Shown here: in pieces, positions 19,766-32,800 of the stretch
How positions within the stretch are numbered: position 1 is the stretch's first letter
How the letters are laid out: each line of letters opens with the position of its first letter
Assembly: GCA_020002185.1 (NCBI GenBank)
Contig: CM034531.1
Span: forward strand, 79,531,738-79,595,737
Origin: Paraescarpia echinospica
Taxonomy: Eukaryota; Annelida; Polychaeta; Sabellida; Siboglinidae
Direction: 5' to 3'
DNA: 64,000 nt
Made by a program: the position numbers and the translations under genes
Notes under the pieces: model-generated
Told to the model about the DNA's origin: nothing
Databases searched by the model: none
Seen by the model: the letters and a program-made list of their open reading frames with translations, nothing else

Positions 19766-21312
19766 TTGTATGGAAATCCCAGCGCCAATCTGCCCATGAG
19801 ACTGGAAAGATGGGCTATGAGGCTGCTGTCGTACCAGCCAGTTATCGAGTACCGCCAGGGTAAAGATAATCCGTCGGATTACTTATCTCGCCATCCGCAA
19901 GTGTCAGACAGAAGTTCTCGAGAAGAACTTGTGGCAGAAGAGTATGTGAACTTCGTCACAGAGGAAAGTATCTCAAAAGCAATGAGTAGTACAGAAGTTT
20001 TAGAAGCAACGTTGGCAGACCCAACTCTGAGTGCTGTGAAAGATCTTCTGTTAACTGGAAAATGGTACATGCTTGAAACAAAGTATGGACAAGATCCAAG
20101 TATGGACTTTGAAGCGATACAATCGTACTGCAGAGTTGGAAATGAACTCACTGTAACACGATATGGATTAGTGTTGAGAGGAACCCGTATTGCGGTTCCA
20201 GCGAGTCTGCAGCAATGGGTATCCAACTGGCCCACGAAGGACATCAAGGGATAAACAAGACCAAGGCTCTCCTCAGAGAGAAAGTCTGGTTTCCCAGAAT
20301 TGACGCTATGGTAGCCAAGCTATTTGATGAATGTGTAGCGTGCAAAGCGGCTTATGATCCAAAGCCAAGGGAACCATGGGTCATGTCTGATCTTCCGTCA
20401 AGGAAATGGTCTCATCTATCCGCAGATGTTTATGGACCATTACCTACAGGTGGCTACCTCCTTGTTGTCATGGACGAGTACTCCAGATTCCTTGAAGTCG
20501 AAGTGATAAGATCCCAGTCGTCTCCGACAGTTATTCCAGTCTTCGAGAAGATATTCTCGTCAAGAGGTACTCCCGACAACCTGAAAACAGACAATTGAAC
20601 TCCGTTCCAAAGTGAAGAGTTAAAGAGGTTTGCTGTCAACCTAGGTTTTCTCCACCAAAGAGTAACACCATATTGGCCAGAGGCGAATGGTGTAGCCGAG
20701 AGGTTCATGAGAACCATAGGCAAAGTCTGCAAATGTGCACAGGTAGAAGGTAAACCCTGGAAACGAGAGTTGTACCGGTTTCTTAGAAACTACAGGGCAA
20801 GCCCGCATACCTCGACAGGATTACCACCAGCAACGGTTTTGAATTGTGTACCGTTGAAGATGAAGCTACCCCAGGTGCATGCTGAGGAAATGGATGAAAC
20901 ACTCCGTCAAAAGGATTGGGCAGCAAAGAACAAGATGAAGGAATATGCAGAAGCACGACGAAAGATAACCAAGTCTGACATTGGTATCGGAGACAAAGTG
21001 TTGTTGAAGAATGTGGCACAACAAGGGAAACTATTGCCCAAATTCCAACATGAGCCTTTTGAGGTCATAGACAGGAAAGGTACAATGGTAACAGCACAAA
21101 GAGGCCAGGAGGTCAAAGCGCGAAACACAAGTCATTTTCGCAGAGTCAGCACTGACACTGAGCCGTTGCAATACAGGCCAGTCGAACCTGACCCAGCTCC
21201 TACTGTAGTACCCCCAATAGTCCCAGTAAGTCATCCAGTGGGATCTCCGTACTCAACTGAGGCTAGTACGAGTCTCCCCTTCCGTGCATGCTCCACCCAG
21301 TCGTCCACCTAA
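19766..21312 (+). pseudogene. Gypsy RNase H end and integrase, with nonsense and frameshift
   Basis: The RNase H end and connection domain (RLERWAMRLLSYQPVIEYRQ, DNPSDYLSRH) are open to 20254. A frame change near 20210-20250 then leads into the integrase HHCC finger (HEGHQGINKTKALL, CVACKAA). The core shows Asp in LSADVYGPLP, Asp in NLKTDN and Glu in GVAERFMRT. A TGA at 20596-20598 directly after TDN interrupts the core. The C-terminal part ends at TAA 21312 in a Pro-rich tail. At least two lesions. Confidence 0.8.
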
Positions 21313-21470
21313 GGTTAAGAGTGTACCCAAACGGTTTGAAGGTTTTCGTGTAAACCTGCCTAGTTTCTGTAAATAGTGATGTCGTTTCAACACTGTACTG
21401 TGTCTAGTTTCAACATATCAGGCGATATTTTGTTTATTTGCAAAACATAATTGTACAAAGTTTGGGGAGA

Positions 21471-21613
21471 TGTAATGAACATGACACAGTCTGATGCTGC
21501 CACCTGTCGTATAGTTTATAGTGATTTAAACATGTTTGAACTCTCCTGTAATTACGAGAATAAAGAAGTTAGTTCTGTCACCGAAGCCACGATGTACGTG
21601 TCACTATTTTATA
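21471..21613 (+). repeat. 3' LTR, about 143 bp
   Basis: Starts TGTAATGAAC just after the polypurine run and ends ACTATTTTATA at the position where similarity to the 5' LTR stops. LINE-like sequence follows immediately. Confidence 0.6.
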
Positions 21614-23830
21614 GTATCCCGCTCAATGCATTGTCTTCAACAACATGCTGGTTAACACAAAAGAAAACTAGTACACGGCTAAGATCGCCAACTGTAAAAA
21701 TTATTTAAAAAACAACTATTTTGCATCACAAGAAACCTCATGGGCAATAGTGGCATGACGACAATGCCACCGTATGTGTGTCCGGTGGACATGGGCAACG
21801 CTTTGGTGATCACTTTATTGAGAAAGTTTCTAACATCAGAAAATACATTGTCGACTACGGTGAGGATCGTTCGGAGGCGACCTTTTACTTTCTGACCTAA
21901 CCATGAAAACGACCACCTACAGCCGCCAAACTTCTCCTCACACATCTTACATACATATACACACATTACGCTACAAAAAAATTATTTTACATTCCTACAA
22001 CGATCAAATTTCGCAAAACAAACTCATGTAAAACTCGACTTCTACGGCGGTGACTATCCGTTGCTCCACGGTTACCATAAAATTGACATTGTGTCGAGCT
22101 TCACAGAAATTCCGTACAATGGCACTGTCATTACTGTACACATGTTCGCGCGCGATATAAATATAATATATCGTTAATATATACGGGCGAGTGAGTGTGT
22201 GTGCGGGTGGTGGTTATAATATTGGCATTGTTTCTGTTAAAAAGTAGCTCGATTAATTAAGGCATAATTATTATCATCAGTATAGTTTACAGGTAATGAA
22301 AAGGTTCTACTTAATATAAAAAACAAAATAAGTCTTACGAATAGCCAATAATTGTGTTCCCGCGGGTCAATTCTGTTTCGGTTGATGACCAATTAACGCA
22401 CGAGTCGGTGCTCCAACGAATTACAAAATTTTTGGGGGGCATTCAGACTTAGAATGATTCATATATATTCGTTTATGTGAACATTTTGTTAAATTGTGCA
22501 TTTTGCTAAGCTGGGAAAGTCATTTCCGTAATTAGTTAATGTGACAAACTGAACTAAGAAGATGCAAATCCTTACTTCTAGCTAGTTTTTTGTGTCACCG
22601 TTAAAAGTGCAGGTTTGGAACAAATTATGCACAATTTGTAAGACTTATTTTGTTTTTACATTAAGTAGAAACCTTTCATTACCTGTAAACCATACTGATG
22701 ATAATAATTATGCCTTAATTAATCGAACTACTTTTTAACAGACACAATACCAATATTATAACTACCACACGCACACACACTCACGCGTCCGTAGATATTA
22801 ACGATATATTATATTTATATCGCGCGCGAACATGTGTACAATAATGACAGCGCCATTGTACGGAATTTCTGTGAAGCTCGACACAATATCAATTTTATGG
22901 TAACCGCGGAGCAACGGATAGTCGCCGCCGTAGAAGTCGAGTTTTAGTTGAGTTTGTTTTGCGAAATTTGTAGGAATGTAAAATAATTTTTTTTGTAACG
23001 TAGTGTGTGTATATGTATGTAAGATATGTGAGGAGAAATTTGGCGGCTGTAGGTGGTCGTTTTCATGGTTAGGTCAGAAAGTAAAAGATCGCCCGTTCGG
23101 ACATTACGTTGGCTGCTACGAGCAACGACGCGGCATTCAGTGGTGTCCCACTAGTCTGCTTTAAGACCGTCACTGAATCGGTCGTAGAACGATTAGTTGC
23201 ATCCGTTCCGGTTAAGTCGTGTGAATTACATCCAGTACCGACGTGGCTGCTAAAGCAATGTTCGTATGAGTTAGTTCCACTAATCACCGCTACGATAAAC
23301 GCGTCACTTACCTCATCAAATGTACTTGCTGACTTGAAGCATGCAATCGTTAAACCACTCCTGAGAAAAACTTCGCTGGATAAAGACATTTTGAGCAACT
23401 ACCGGACAGTGTCGAACTTGCCATTTGTATCGAAATTGGTTGAAAAAGTAGTTGCAAAACAAATTAACACGCACGTTGATGAACATGCTCTCCACGCGAT
23501 TCTTTTCAGTCTGCATACCGTCGTGGACATTCCACAGAAACAGCGCTACTCCGTGTCAATAATGACATTGCTGCGACACTGGATAGGAAATGTACAACAA
23601 TTCTCGTGTTGCTTGATTTGTCGTCCGCGTTTGACACGGTCGATCATGAGTTGCATGCTGATGACACGACTTAAACTTAAACCGATAAGGCGCTGGCGTG
23701 GCTGAAATTATACATTAGCGAACGGTATCAGAAAGTGGCAGTGGGAAGTGCCGAGTCGGTTGATTCAATCTTGGCGTGTGCCGTCCCACAAGGCAGTGTA
23801 TTCTCAAATATTTTGAGTAGCAGGTTTTAA
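21614..23830 (+). mobile_element. L2/CR1-like LINE fragment interrupted by a foldback element
   Basis: Left part 21614-21875 (reading towards a YIVDYGEDRS piece) and right part 23094-23830 belong to one reverse-transcriptase ORF. The right part shows HPVPTWLLKQCSYELVP, AIVKPLL, NYRTVSNLPFVSKLVEKVV and, after frame changes, AVPQGSV near 23790. These are motifs of the finger and palm region of non-LTR reverse transcriptases. The frame is continuous across the foldback insertion if one 8-bp duplicate is removed. It ends abruptly after PQGS. Non-functional. Confidence 0.75.
21876..23093. mobile_element. Foldback DNA transposon with about 460-bp terminal inverted repeats and 8-bp TSD
   Basis: The 21876-22338 arm and the 22640-23093 arm are inverted copies (for example GGCGAYCTTTTACTTTCTG at both termini, and TACCTGTAAACYATACTGAT near the loop). 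The central 22339-22639 is unique, without a coding frame. The 8-bp CGTTCGGA flanks both sides (21868-21875 and 23094-23101), a clear target-site duplication. Total 1,218 bp. No transposase, so it is non-autonomous. The superfamily is open: 8-bp duplications occur in hAT, P and Merlin, and long inverted repeats in Mutator-like and foldback elements. Confidence 0.85.
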
Positions 23831-25812
23831 CAATTGAGTTGCCAACTACTGAATCTTGGCGGTGTGGACGAATGCCGGGGCCAAGCCGGCACTGCGTGCC
23901 GTAAGCACCCGAACACTAGAGGGGTCCGGAATTTTTTTTAATGATGCTATTTGGAGGCTTCTGGTGCATTCTAATAATTTAATTTCATTTTTAAGCGTTG
24001 CTTCAGTAAACAAAATTATACCCATTTTGCTATGTATGTAATCTCACTCAGTATCCCAGGTAAGCTCATTATTTAAATGACAACACATTCATTTGGTACT
24101 CTTTTTGAAATCTCATTCACTTTTCATTATTTTGCAGTCTACAAGTAACAATCAGTCTTTTATGCAAGTGAAGTTATGGTTAATAATGCAGCCAGCTGCT
24201 AGATTCATATGATGAAGCTACTCCATGTCTATGCCATCCGCATCACCTGAGCTGAAATTCAATGTATTTAGTATATATGTGTTTGTAAAATGCATTGTTG
24301 TATTACCATTGTTATCGTCAATAAACCGACATAAGTGAAACGTTGTCATAACATCCCAAATCTCCCACACATCTAGATGAACAGGAACTGACTGTCCATT
24401 GACAATACAACAGTGGCGCCGCCGAGTGGTTAATATTGAAAAATAACGGGTGTTGACACAAGACTGCCAATCGCGGTTGTTTCTTCGCACCGCGCTTGGG
24501 AAGGTTACGTATTTTGCAGGATACGGGATGCTTTATAATGAATTGTCAGTTTTTGTTTTTACCGTAATATTTACAGCCCAGCCGTAACGCTGTAGTAACA
24601 GCTGCCTAAGCGTAACAAATACGGCGAAACCGTAACAGTTGGCAAGCAGGTATGCACAACTTGCCACAACTTGGCACAAGCTGTCAATCACATTTCCATT
24701 CACAAAATTCACACATACTGACCAAGATTTTGTTTCTTGCTGTTAAATTGAAAGCTGAAGAGTGTCTGTTGTCGTATATCTATCTATCTATATATATATA
24801 TATATATATGCATATATATATATTTCCGTTGCTCGATTGGCTCCAACGATTACGAACTCGACCCTAGTGCATAAGATGATTCCCAGAGGTTACTGGTGTA
24901 AAGGATGATAAAATATACTGGTGTTAGTGGTAGTGTTTTGAAATTGATTAGTGTTTTGGGCCTACGCAGGGGTAGTGTTTTGAACTTAACAGTAGTGTTT
25001 TCAGTTGGGTAATATTTTGAGCGTCTTACACCGGCACTGCCATTGACCACGGCATAAATTTGTGCGTTATTATATCATTTAAGATCAATGAAAAAAATAA
25101 TGTACATCAGAGTAGATGAAACAGTGCGTTTATTTGGCATTATTAGCGGTCGGAATACCACTCGGAACTGCACCAGCCTCGTTGACCATCAAGCCTCAAT
25201 GGCAAGGCAATGTGTTGGTACTTCGTAGGTTAGGCCCGCACTTTAAAAAAACTTGAAAACGGTCACTAACTGTAAAACTAAAAGCAACAGGCTGCACTAC
25301 AGTTACTAAACTTCACATGTTCCAGGTTTTTAAAAAAGTTAAAAAGTCTTATTATCATCATAATCAATGTACATTTTATATAAAATGTGTTGTAATGTAA
25401 ACATGTACAGTTGTAAGCTTAAGTTAACTAACCGCAGCGGTGGAACAATGAAAACATAGATACATCTTTTTAAGGATTGAACAATTAAATTATCAGAACA
25501 TGATGAAGGGAAACGCAAGAAGTTATAAACTTATAAATAGTATTCCACAACTACACAAACACATTGGTAAATAACAGGTAAAAAAGCTAGACAATTTTTG
25601 GACTTTTTTCATAAATTCTTTTCATCAAAATGACATGGAAATATTTGGTTGAATTTTTTTATGTAAAACGTTCCTCTCAAACTTAACATCAAATGACCTA
25701 TTTTTGCGTTAGAGACATGACATTAACAATTAGAAAATAAACATTAGCATGATTGACTTTACCGTGACTGACGTTACAATGTGTCTAACGTAGTGTAATG
25801 ACCTTTGGTTGC
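23831..25812. other. Intergenic, nothing recognised
   Basis: AT-rich sequence without recognisable genes. A (TCTA)n/(TA)n run lies at 24778-24822, and GTAGTGTTTTGAA-like phrases recur three to four times at 24920-25015. Confidence 0.5.
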
Positions 25813-26116
25813 CACATTGATAAACCTACAATATGATATACCTGTTAGATCACATTGATAAACCTACAATATGATATACCTGTTAGATCACATTGATAAA
25901 CCTACAATATGATATACCTGTTAGATCACATTGATAAACCTACAATATGATATACCTGTTAGATCACATTGATAAACCTACAATATGATATACCTGTTAG
26001 ATCACATTGATAAACCTACAATATGATATACCTGTTAGATCACATTGATAAACCTACAATATGATATACCTGTTAGATCACATTAATAAACCTACAATAA
26101 AATATACCTGTTAGAT
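25813..26116. repeat. 38-bp satellite, eight tandem copies
   Basis: The unit starts CACATTGATAAACCTACAAT and ends ATACCTGTTAGAT, 38 bp, repeated exactly eight times (304 bp). The first seven are identical or almost so. The last carries about three changes. A related single phrase (TTGATAAACCTACGC) stands at 26692. Confidence 0.9.
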
Positions 26117-27100
26117 CACATCTGGACCTTTTACTTAACTATTGGGAATGATATATAATTATAGGTAAGACCTTGTTAATTAAGAACGTTTTAATCAAAC
26201 TTGTTAAAATAATACAACAAACATGAAATTACACTTTTAAATTAGTTATTGTTCCCCGAATAGTCCTGATAAGTCATGTGTTATCAAGCAGCTTAACATA
26301 ACTAACTGCACATCAACACTATAAACATACTTTACACAAATTACACCTTAACCGCGATGCAAAGTTAAAGTATTTATTTCTTACAATTTTGTAAGGTCAG
26401 TTAAGATTACAACGGACAACTTTGATCACTGTGCTTCTAAATATGTCAAAATAAATTATCGTGTGCAAACTGCTCTCACTCTGGCTAATTCACCCGGAGA
26501 ATCTTAGTGTTCCCTGTTATTTACCCGCACAGGGACACGTGGTTTCCATATTATTGTGTACTTGGTACACAATATGTTCACGATGATTTGATATCGCCAT
26601 GTCGGGTTATAGGTTCGAATAGCTCAGATTACTTGTGCCACAGCTAACAATAAATGAAATCGTTACTGGTAAATTATTTTGCAAAACACCTTTGATAAAC
26701 CTACGCACTAGTGGTGGAACTAGTGCTTCATTTGGATATTTAATACTTTATAAAAATGACATTTTGTGATGCTCCTGTGACATTGGTTTAAACACGTTTA
26801 CACCTACAGATGGAGCAACATAAATGACGTCAGTTATCACTCTTACAATATTTTGATGTTAAACCCATTCGCATAATCTACAGATTAACTAATACCATAA
26901 ATTATGTGTCCAGTAGCTGACAACGCTAATATGTAGTATCGTAAGTAAACAACACAAAATAACTACTTTTTTTAACGTACCAACTGGCAGATCAGAAGCC
27001 ACTGGTCCAAAGAAGTGAATTAAAGCAATTTTTGTAAATTAATAATACATTTGAGATGTAAAAATGTGATATTCTCCACACACACACAGACACGCACGCA

Positions 27101-27152
<52 letters not shown>

Positions 27153-28620
27153 ATGGCTCGGACTAGTGAATGACAGTCGTTCAACGAATGATAACAACAT
27201 ATGATAGAATTGCTGGTTAAGATGGCCAATGCATCCAAACGTGTGAGCTGAAGAAACTGTACGGACAGCGAGGCAGGGATAGTGTGTTTGTGACCGAGAC
27301 ATTTACCAGCCATCCTCCACCGTCCGTGTCCATGTCGCATTATACTTCGACGTGGTTACCGGTGTCCGCCAGCCACATGGAGTATGAGCCACCCGTCATG
27401 AGGTCAGTCGTACTCGGCCGCCCTTCTCAAACACAGTCGATGTCTTAATTGTCAGTTATGTTGTTTTATTACGCACGCATGCAAAACGCGATGTGCAATA
27501 CAGCCGTGCAACAGCGCCGACAAATATTTTGTTGCGTTATGGCGCGGTCATCGTTTTCAGAATTGTTTTAAATCCGCTCGACTATCAACTGAGGCGATAG
27601 AAAATATCCCAAACATTGACTTTGAATTGACTAAATTCAATCAGTTGGAGCGTGAACTAAATATCAGTTGGTACATTTGCAACATGCATTTCACTGTAAT
27701 GGTGATCGACCACACGTCGATCACACGTACGCGGCCGTGCCCAATTAGTTGTACTACTACGTCACCGCCTCGTACACTTACAACAGCATGCAGTTTGCAA
27801 AGGTGCTCGATATTTTAATGTAAAACGGCTTTGCCATGTTATGCTATTGCACTGATCAAGACATTTATGTACTTTTGGGTCCACAATGTTCAAAACTGAG
27901 CACGACCACCACGAACCACGATACCACGGGGGAGATGCATGGAAGTGTTAGACGAACGAACGTCGCTTCGGCAGGAGTTTAATTCCAGCACCAGTGTCTG
28001 ACCTTGCTGCAACGGTCACTTTAATTTACCGGTGTTGTTTATCGACTGATGTTTCCTGGATGTGGCCTTTGGTACGAGGCCAGTTATGTATCGCGACATA
28101 TGCCCAAAAGGCCGGAATACACGAGCGACTACTTGATCGATCGGTCTAGCGAATCTGTATCGCCCGACCAATCGAAAAATTAATCGCTCACATAAACCGG
28201 TCCTAACTCTGCATTGATCGATGCATTTTCCAATTGTTTGGAAATCTATGGCTTATTCAGAATGTAGGCATATATAGCAATGACACAAATACAGATGTCG
28301 AAAGCCGTGCACGTGAGTCAACCGTATCTAGTATATACCTTGCGTAATACCCGGTATATCAAAGTTAACCCTAAAATGGCAATGTGATAGTAAGCTATTG
28401 CGATCTCACTCGAAAAACCAAGGGATTAAGGAGAAGAAGTATAAAGGAGAAATATAACATAAGGTCAAATATCTCGAAATGTTATACAAAATGGCACACA
28501 ACGTGCAATATAAAAACGGTGTTGCTTCAGTGTGGCATCCAATACCAGATGATGGCGACATCTTGCGTAGTTTAGGTAATCCATGTTAAACACGATTCGT
28601 TTGAGCTCCTGTAGATTCTC
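26117..28620. other. Intergenic with CA/CGCA microsatellite
   Basis: No gene recognised. A (CA)n(CGCA)n microsatellite lies at about 27079-27150. The region 27350-28200 is somewhat richer in GC, but its frames are short and uninformative. Confidence 0.5.
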
Positions 28621-28629
28621 ATTACGTTG

Positions 28630-28910
28630 TGGTGATGACTTTTTTGGAATTCCGGGGATTCATCAGCGGTTCAGCACGCTTCCCGAGTCGGGCTGTCTCG
28701 GATCTTGACATCGGAAGACGGGTAGGGTGCTGTTGGAAATTTTTTGCCGGAAATTCAACACGTCTCCCATGGTGTCACACTGTCTCGAAGACGGGGAAAG
28801 GTGCTGTTGGAGATTTTCAACGACAATCCAGGAGATTTGCCTGTAATTCCGGAGATACACTCAACATCCTGTAAACTCCCGGAAATTCCGGGAGACTTGG
28901 CAGGCATAAT
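28630..28910. repeat. Dispersed repeat with internal duplication
   Basis: Contains GGTGCTGTTGGA(A/G)ATTTT twice (28728 and 28800) and CCAGGAGATTTGCCTGTAAT. An inverted, shorter relative lies at 14815-14925. The text is dominated by GGAGA/CCGGAA phrases. Its origin is unknown. Confidence 0.55.
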
Positions 28911-31430
28911 GAAATATTCTGTCGTTTTCATTCCTTATTTTGTTTACGAAAACAGTTTAATGCCACTACAAAACCTATACAGTGGAGTATCTGATTTATA
29001 TTTTGTGCAAATAATCACACTAGCTGACACCCGCACAGGGATCAACAAACCAAGTGCACACAGACAAAACACTAGTACAACATGCACTTTAACTATTCCT
29101 GCCTTCTTAAGACCGCAAATGAGATGATTGTGTGCGTAAATAACCCAAACCAAATGTTATGAACTCTAAAGCACCTGTATACCAGCCAACGTTTGCGTTA
29201 CAAAATCCAGAAGAATATCAGGCTCACTAAAAAAACTTCAACTCCAGCTCCTCTTGGGACGTCCAACTGCAACCCCCTTGAGGAGAACCAAACACTCTCT
29301 AAGACTACCAAATGCACCAACCTTGAGGATCATCACACAACTCCAAGTGCACCCCCTTGGGTTTCCAGAGGTTATTGGTCCAAGAACGCGACTGAACATA
29401 GAAAGAGGCGAGTGGATCCCGGCGTCTCGGATGAAATAAACGTGAATTACTACATTCGTGTTAGAGTAGTAATATATAGATGCAACAGAGAAATCACAAT
29501 CGCCACCAATAACTGGCATATGCACATAGGAACACACACATGCACAAGTGCTCGCACACGCACACACACACGCACACACACACCCACACGATTGTGTCGG
29601 TAGACATTTTATGAGTGCATGCCAATAAAGAAAAACATGTGACAATCTTGTTTGACCACGTGCACATGTCGCGATGATAAAAACATTAACGGTGCGTAAC
29701 CGATATAACGATGTTGAGCCATTTACTATGCTATAAACTTGAAGTCCGTAACTAAATTTCAAGCATTCACATTATTATATTAAATGGTTTTATTGCAAAT
29801 GTCAAACAAAGCTACATTCACTTTATAATGCGCTCCGGTTTAGGTTCGCAGTAATTTTGTATGTCCATGATGTTAATACACAATTCCAGGATGATGTGGC
29901 GCTTAATCTACTCTAATCGAGGTTGCGTTTACATGTGTGTATGCGGGTTTAAAGTTAATTAAAGTTTTCCTCTTAGACGACTTGAACCTAGAGAGCCAAC
30001 CTTTCAGGGATTAATATACGACACCAAGACTAGGACGTAAGACCATATCTTTTCAAAATACCCAATATATATATTCTCACCTGCTATGGGGTAAATCAAT
30101 TGTTCGGAACGTAAAACGTAGGCCTAATGTGCGCGTAATACATAAAATGTGACCTAACAATCGCACGTGGCAAATACATCCGGAAGACGGCCCCTGCGTC
30201 ATGGACTTAGCAACACGAAATAGACGCTGTCACAATAATGCTTATGTTTACCCTCATGCCAGTAGCATAGCAACACGAATTATTATTTGAAAATTCTACG
30301 CCATCAAGACTAGTGCATATCGATGTATACGTGAACTTCGCATTCTCTCCGACCTTCGCCATTTTGAACAAACAACAAGATTCTGCGAGCGCGTTGTTGT
30401 GTGTTTTCTAACATTTGGTAAATATTACTATCACGATTGTCAACTACCAAGAACTGCCAAGGCATGGTTTCTAGTTAATTATAATCAAGCTAACGCTTGT
30501 AACTATATACGTGCATGTATATATATATATCTCTCTCCACGGGGACTGTATCCATCGTTCGAGCAACAATTTGCGCAGGCCTGCGTATAGGTAAATGTCT
30601 CTACCAGTGTGGTATAATCTTATGTGTATCTATTCAACTATTTTATCTTGATAGAGAGCATTCGGACAGTGCATTTGGAGGTCGGTTCATTGTTTGCATG
30701 ATTACGGCACATCAATTCCGCACTAGGTTGTTATGGAAGGTCTGTCTGCTCAAGTATCAGTTTATGGCTTTGCGCTACACTCGTTTAACTTCACGTTTAT
30801 ACCCAGATCACATTTCCGTATTTTATGATGGGTCGAACAATACGATCGATCGTATTCAGGCATGATAGGACTAGAGTCCCTGTATAGTCTTGAATAAAGG
30901 GACCCTAGGTAGGACTAATATGAACGCATCTACGTTTGTGAAGTTCCTTTTGATAAAGCTATTGTGAAAGATTTTGCAACAGTCTGTGATGTTTTGTGGT
31001 AGAATTTAAATGTCTTGTCTGTGGTGTCTTGTTGTTACAAAGCTTTGTAATTGTTTTTTAAGAGACCCAATTAATTTGAATTGAACTGAAAACGAATGTG
31101 CTATTTATTTGCAATGCCTCCTTTGTGTCATTGATGCCTTCTTAGAGATCATTCTTGTTAGAATGGCCTACTAGTTTAGCATCCTCTGCACAAAGAGCCT
31201 GCTTAAATTTGTGTTGTTATCTCACATGTATTTTATGAAAATTACTGATAGTACAGGAGCATGCCCATAGGGTTGGGGTGCGATGGGTGAGTACGCAGCC
31301 CCCCTCCCCCTGAGGCAAACGTCGAGAAATGTGCTACAACAGGCAAAAATGTTGATGGTGAAATTCAACAATCGGGACGAACTTCCATGGTCTGATTTAC
31401 GATTCCTGGTTAGACAACTTACGATTGACG
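28911..31430. other. Intergenic, nothing recognised
   Basis: No coding or RNA gene recognised. A CA-rich microsatellite lies at 29530-29590. The phrase GGTTGGGGTGCGATGGGTG at 31266-31290 is related to GCTTGGGTGCGATGGATGCG at 46102, a minor dispersed repeat. Confidence 0.45.
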
Positions 31431-31439
31431 ACCGTCGAA

Positions 31440-31760
31440 TGTGAGTTAATTCACAAAGGTAACGATCACTACACACATCTGACGGCAATACATAAGTCAT
31501 TACCCGTTTGCAACATCATAAGATATTCGGCGAACGAGCAACGGGAGACGGCTTGAAATACTCCGGCGGAGTTTTACAAAGATCGAGTTTATTACGCCAA
31601 TGTTTACGTCACGCCCAGGTGCATCGCAAATTACTCTCTGGATAAAGGGGAAGAGGGAAGAGATGTCACAGACGTGAGGAGGACCCCGAAAGACCACGAC
31701 GTAAAGTGTACTATGTAAATAGCGGACTGCGTCACTTACTTTCTGGATAAATTTAACATG
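31440..31760 (+). repeat. Upstream block shared by the two chitin-binding paralogs (copy A)
   Basis: Non-coding segment related, in the same order and orientation, to 50880-51190. Shared phrases include TCTRACGGYAAT followed by TTACCCGTTTG, then GAACGAGC, GACGTGA/GACGTC and GAGG(A/T)(C/T)CCCGAA. It lies about 1.2 kb before the first exon of the upstream paralog. It may be the duplicated promoter region or the edge of the duplicated segment. Confidence 0.6.
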
Positions 31761-32053
31761 CTCCAATAGTCAAGACAGGGTAACTGTTTCGATACTAAAT
31801 AAACATACAGGAACAAGCTTAAACATAGCAAACACTAACTGCATAGGATAAGATAATTTACTATGCCTTTACAAGAATTTTGGTGTACATTTCGTGGGCA
31901 ATTCGATGCAAAACATCATTATACACAAATCATAATTGATTTAATATTGTTTCAGTCAGATTATCTCAATAATTAATGGCTGTTGATGGCTGCTATAGCC
32001 GTTGGCACAAAGGAACATCTCATTAGGCTCGTCCTTGCCTTCTAGGCACGCAG

Positions 32054-32450
32054 TCACCTTCCCGATGGCAACAACTTGAAACACTTGGACAATGGGTGAT
32101 ATTTGTCTTTCATAACTGATTTTGCTTTAGCCCGGACAATTCCAGCGCATATATCGTCAGTTAAGCTGTTGCCTACGATTTTCTGGGCTCTTTTCAGACT
32201 TCTTCTAAGGATCTTCCTGGCACCTGCTTTCGTGCTTGGGCACCAAATCGCTGCGCATAATTTCAGGATGCTTTCTACTGTTGACCTGTAGAAGAGTTCC
32301 TCTATAGTTCTGTCGATCTGGAAACTTCGCAGCATTCTAAGTTGGTACAGTCCCTGGTTGCATCGCTTAGTATGGCTGTTCACGTGTTCGGACCAAGTGA
32401 GATCATCTTGTATTGTCACACCCAAGTATCGGAATGACAGAGCGTTATAG
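32054..32450 (-). mobile_element. 3' fragment of a non-LTR reverse transcriptase (Rex/CR1-like)
   Basis: Open frame of 123 codons with LGVTIQDDLTWSEHV-type start, CNQGLYQLRMLRSFQID, ELFYRSTVESILKLC and a C-terminus HPLSKCFKLLPSGR. These are hallmarks of the carboxy-terminal part of LINE ORF2 proteins. Only the last third of the gene is present. No enzymatic motif remains. Confidence 0.75.
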
Positions 32451-32501
32451 TGTTCCTGCTGTCATGTATAAACTGATTACGCCTATTATTATTGTGTATG
32501 T

Positions 32502-32800
32502 GGGGCGGTGTAGCGAAGTAGTTAAAACATCGGGTTCTCAATCAAGAGAATCCGGGTTCGAATCCTTGCAGTTTCAAAGCGTGGCCAATTTCGTTCCCTT
32601 CACATTGCTTCTGCTACCATATCCATATAAATGTGTGCACGTGTATGTGTGAACGGATAGTCATCGCTAAGTAATTACGTGGCTGAAGGCTTCCCAGAGA
32701 AATCGAGATGGTGGCCGAATGAGCAGATCTGCCAGGGGATGAAGTCAAAAGCCCTTTGAACAGTCCTAAGGACTGGATACTCTTTTATATAGGAGCTCAC
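32502..32800 (+). mobile_element. tRNA-derived SINE
   Basis: A tRNA-like head with an A box (TGTAGCGAAGTAG, 32509-32521) and B box (GGTTCGAATCC, 32555-32565) at normal spacing, starting GGGGCGG at 32502. The acceptor arms do not pair, so it is not a functional tRNA gene. A non-tRNA body follows to about 32800. Confidence 0.65.

Larger units (their letters stand above)
16778..21613 (+). mobile_element. Ty3/gypsy LTR retrotransposon, degenerate
   Basis: Complete order of gag, protease, reverse transcriptase, RNase H and integrase between two partial LTRs. A purine run (TTTGGGGAGA, 21461-21470) stands directly before the 3' LTR start TGTAATGAAC, and a primer-binding-site candidate (TTTGGCGACGAGAGA) starts at 16887. 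Every gene is broken. The gene order (integrase after RNase H) assigns it to Ty3/gypsy. A mag-like lineage is my guess from the gag and integrase style. Confidence 0.85.

Noticed and set aside
25813..26116. CRISPR array
   Set aside because: Units are directly abutting with no variable spacers, and the genome is animal. It is a satellite.
32502..32574. Functional tRNA gene
   Set aside because: A and B boxes are present, but the acceptor stem does not pair and a SINE-like body follows.
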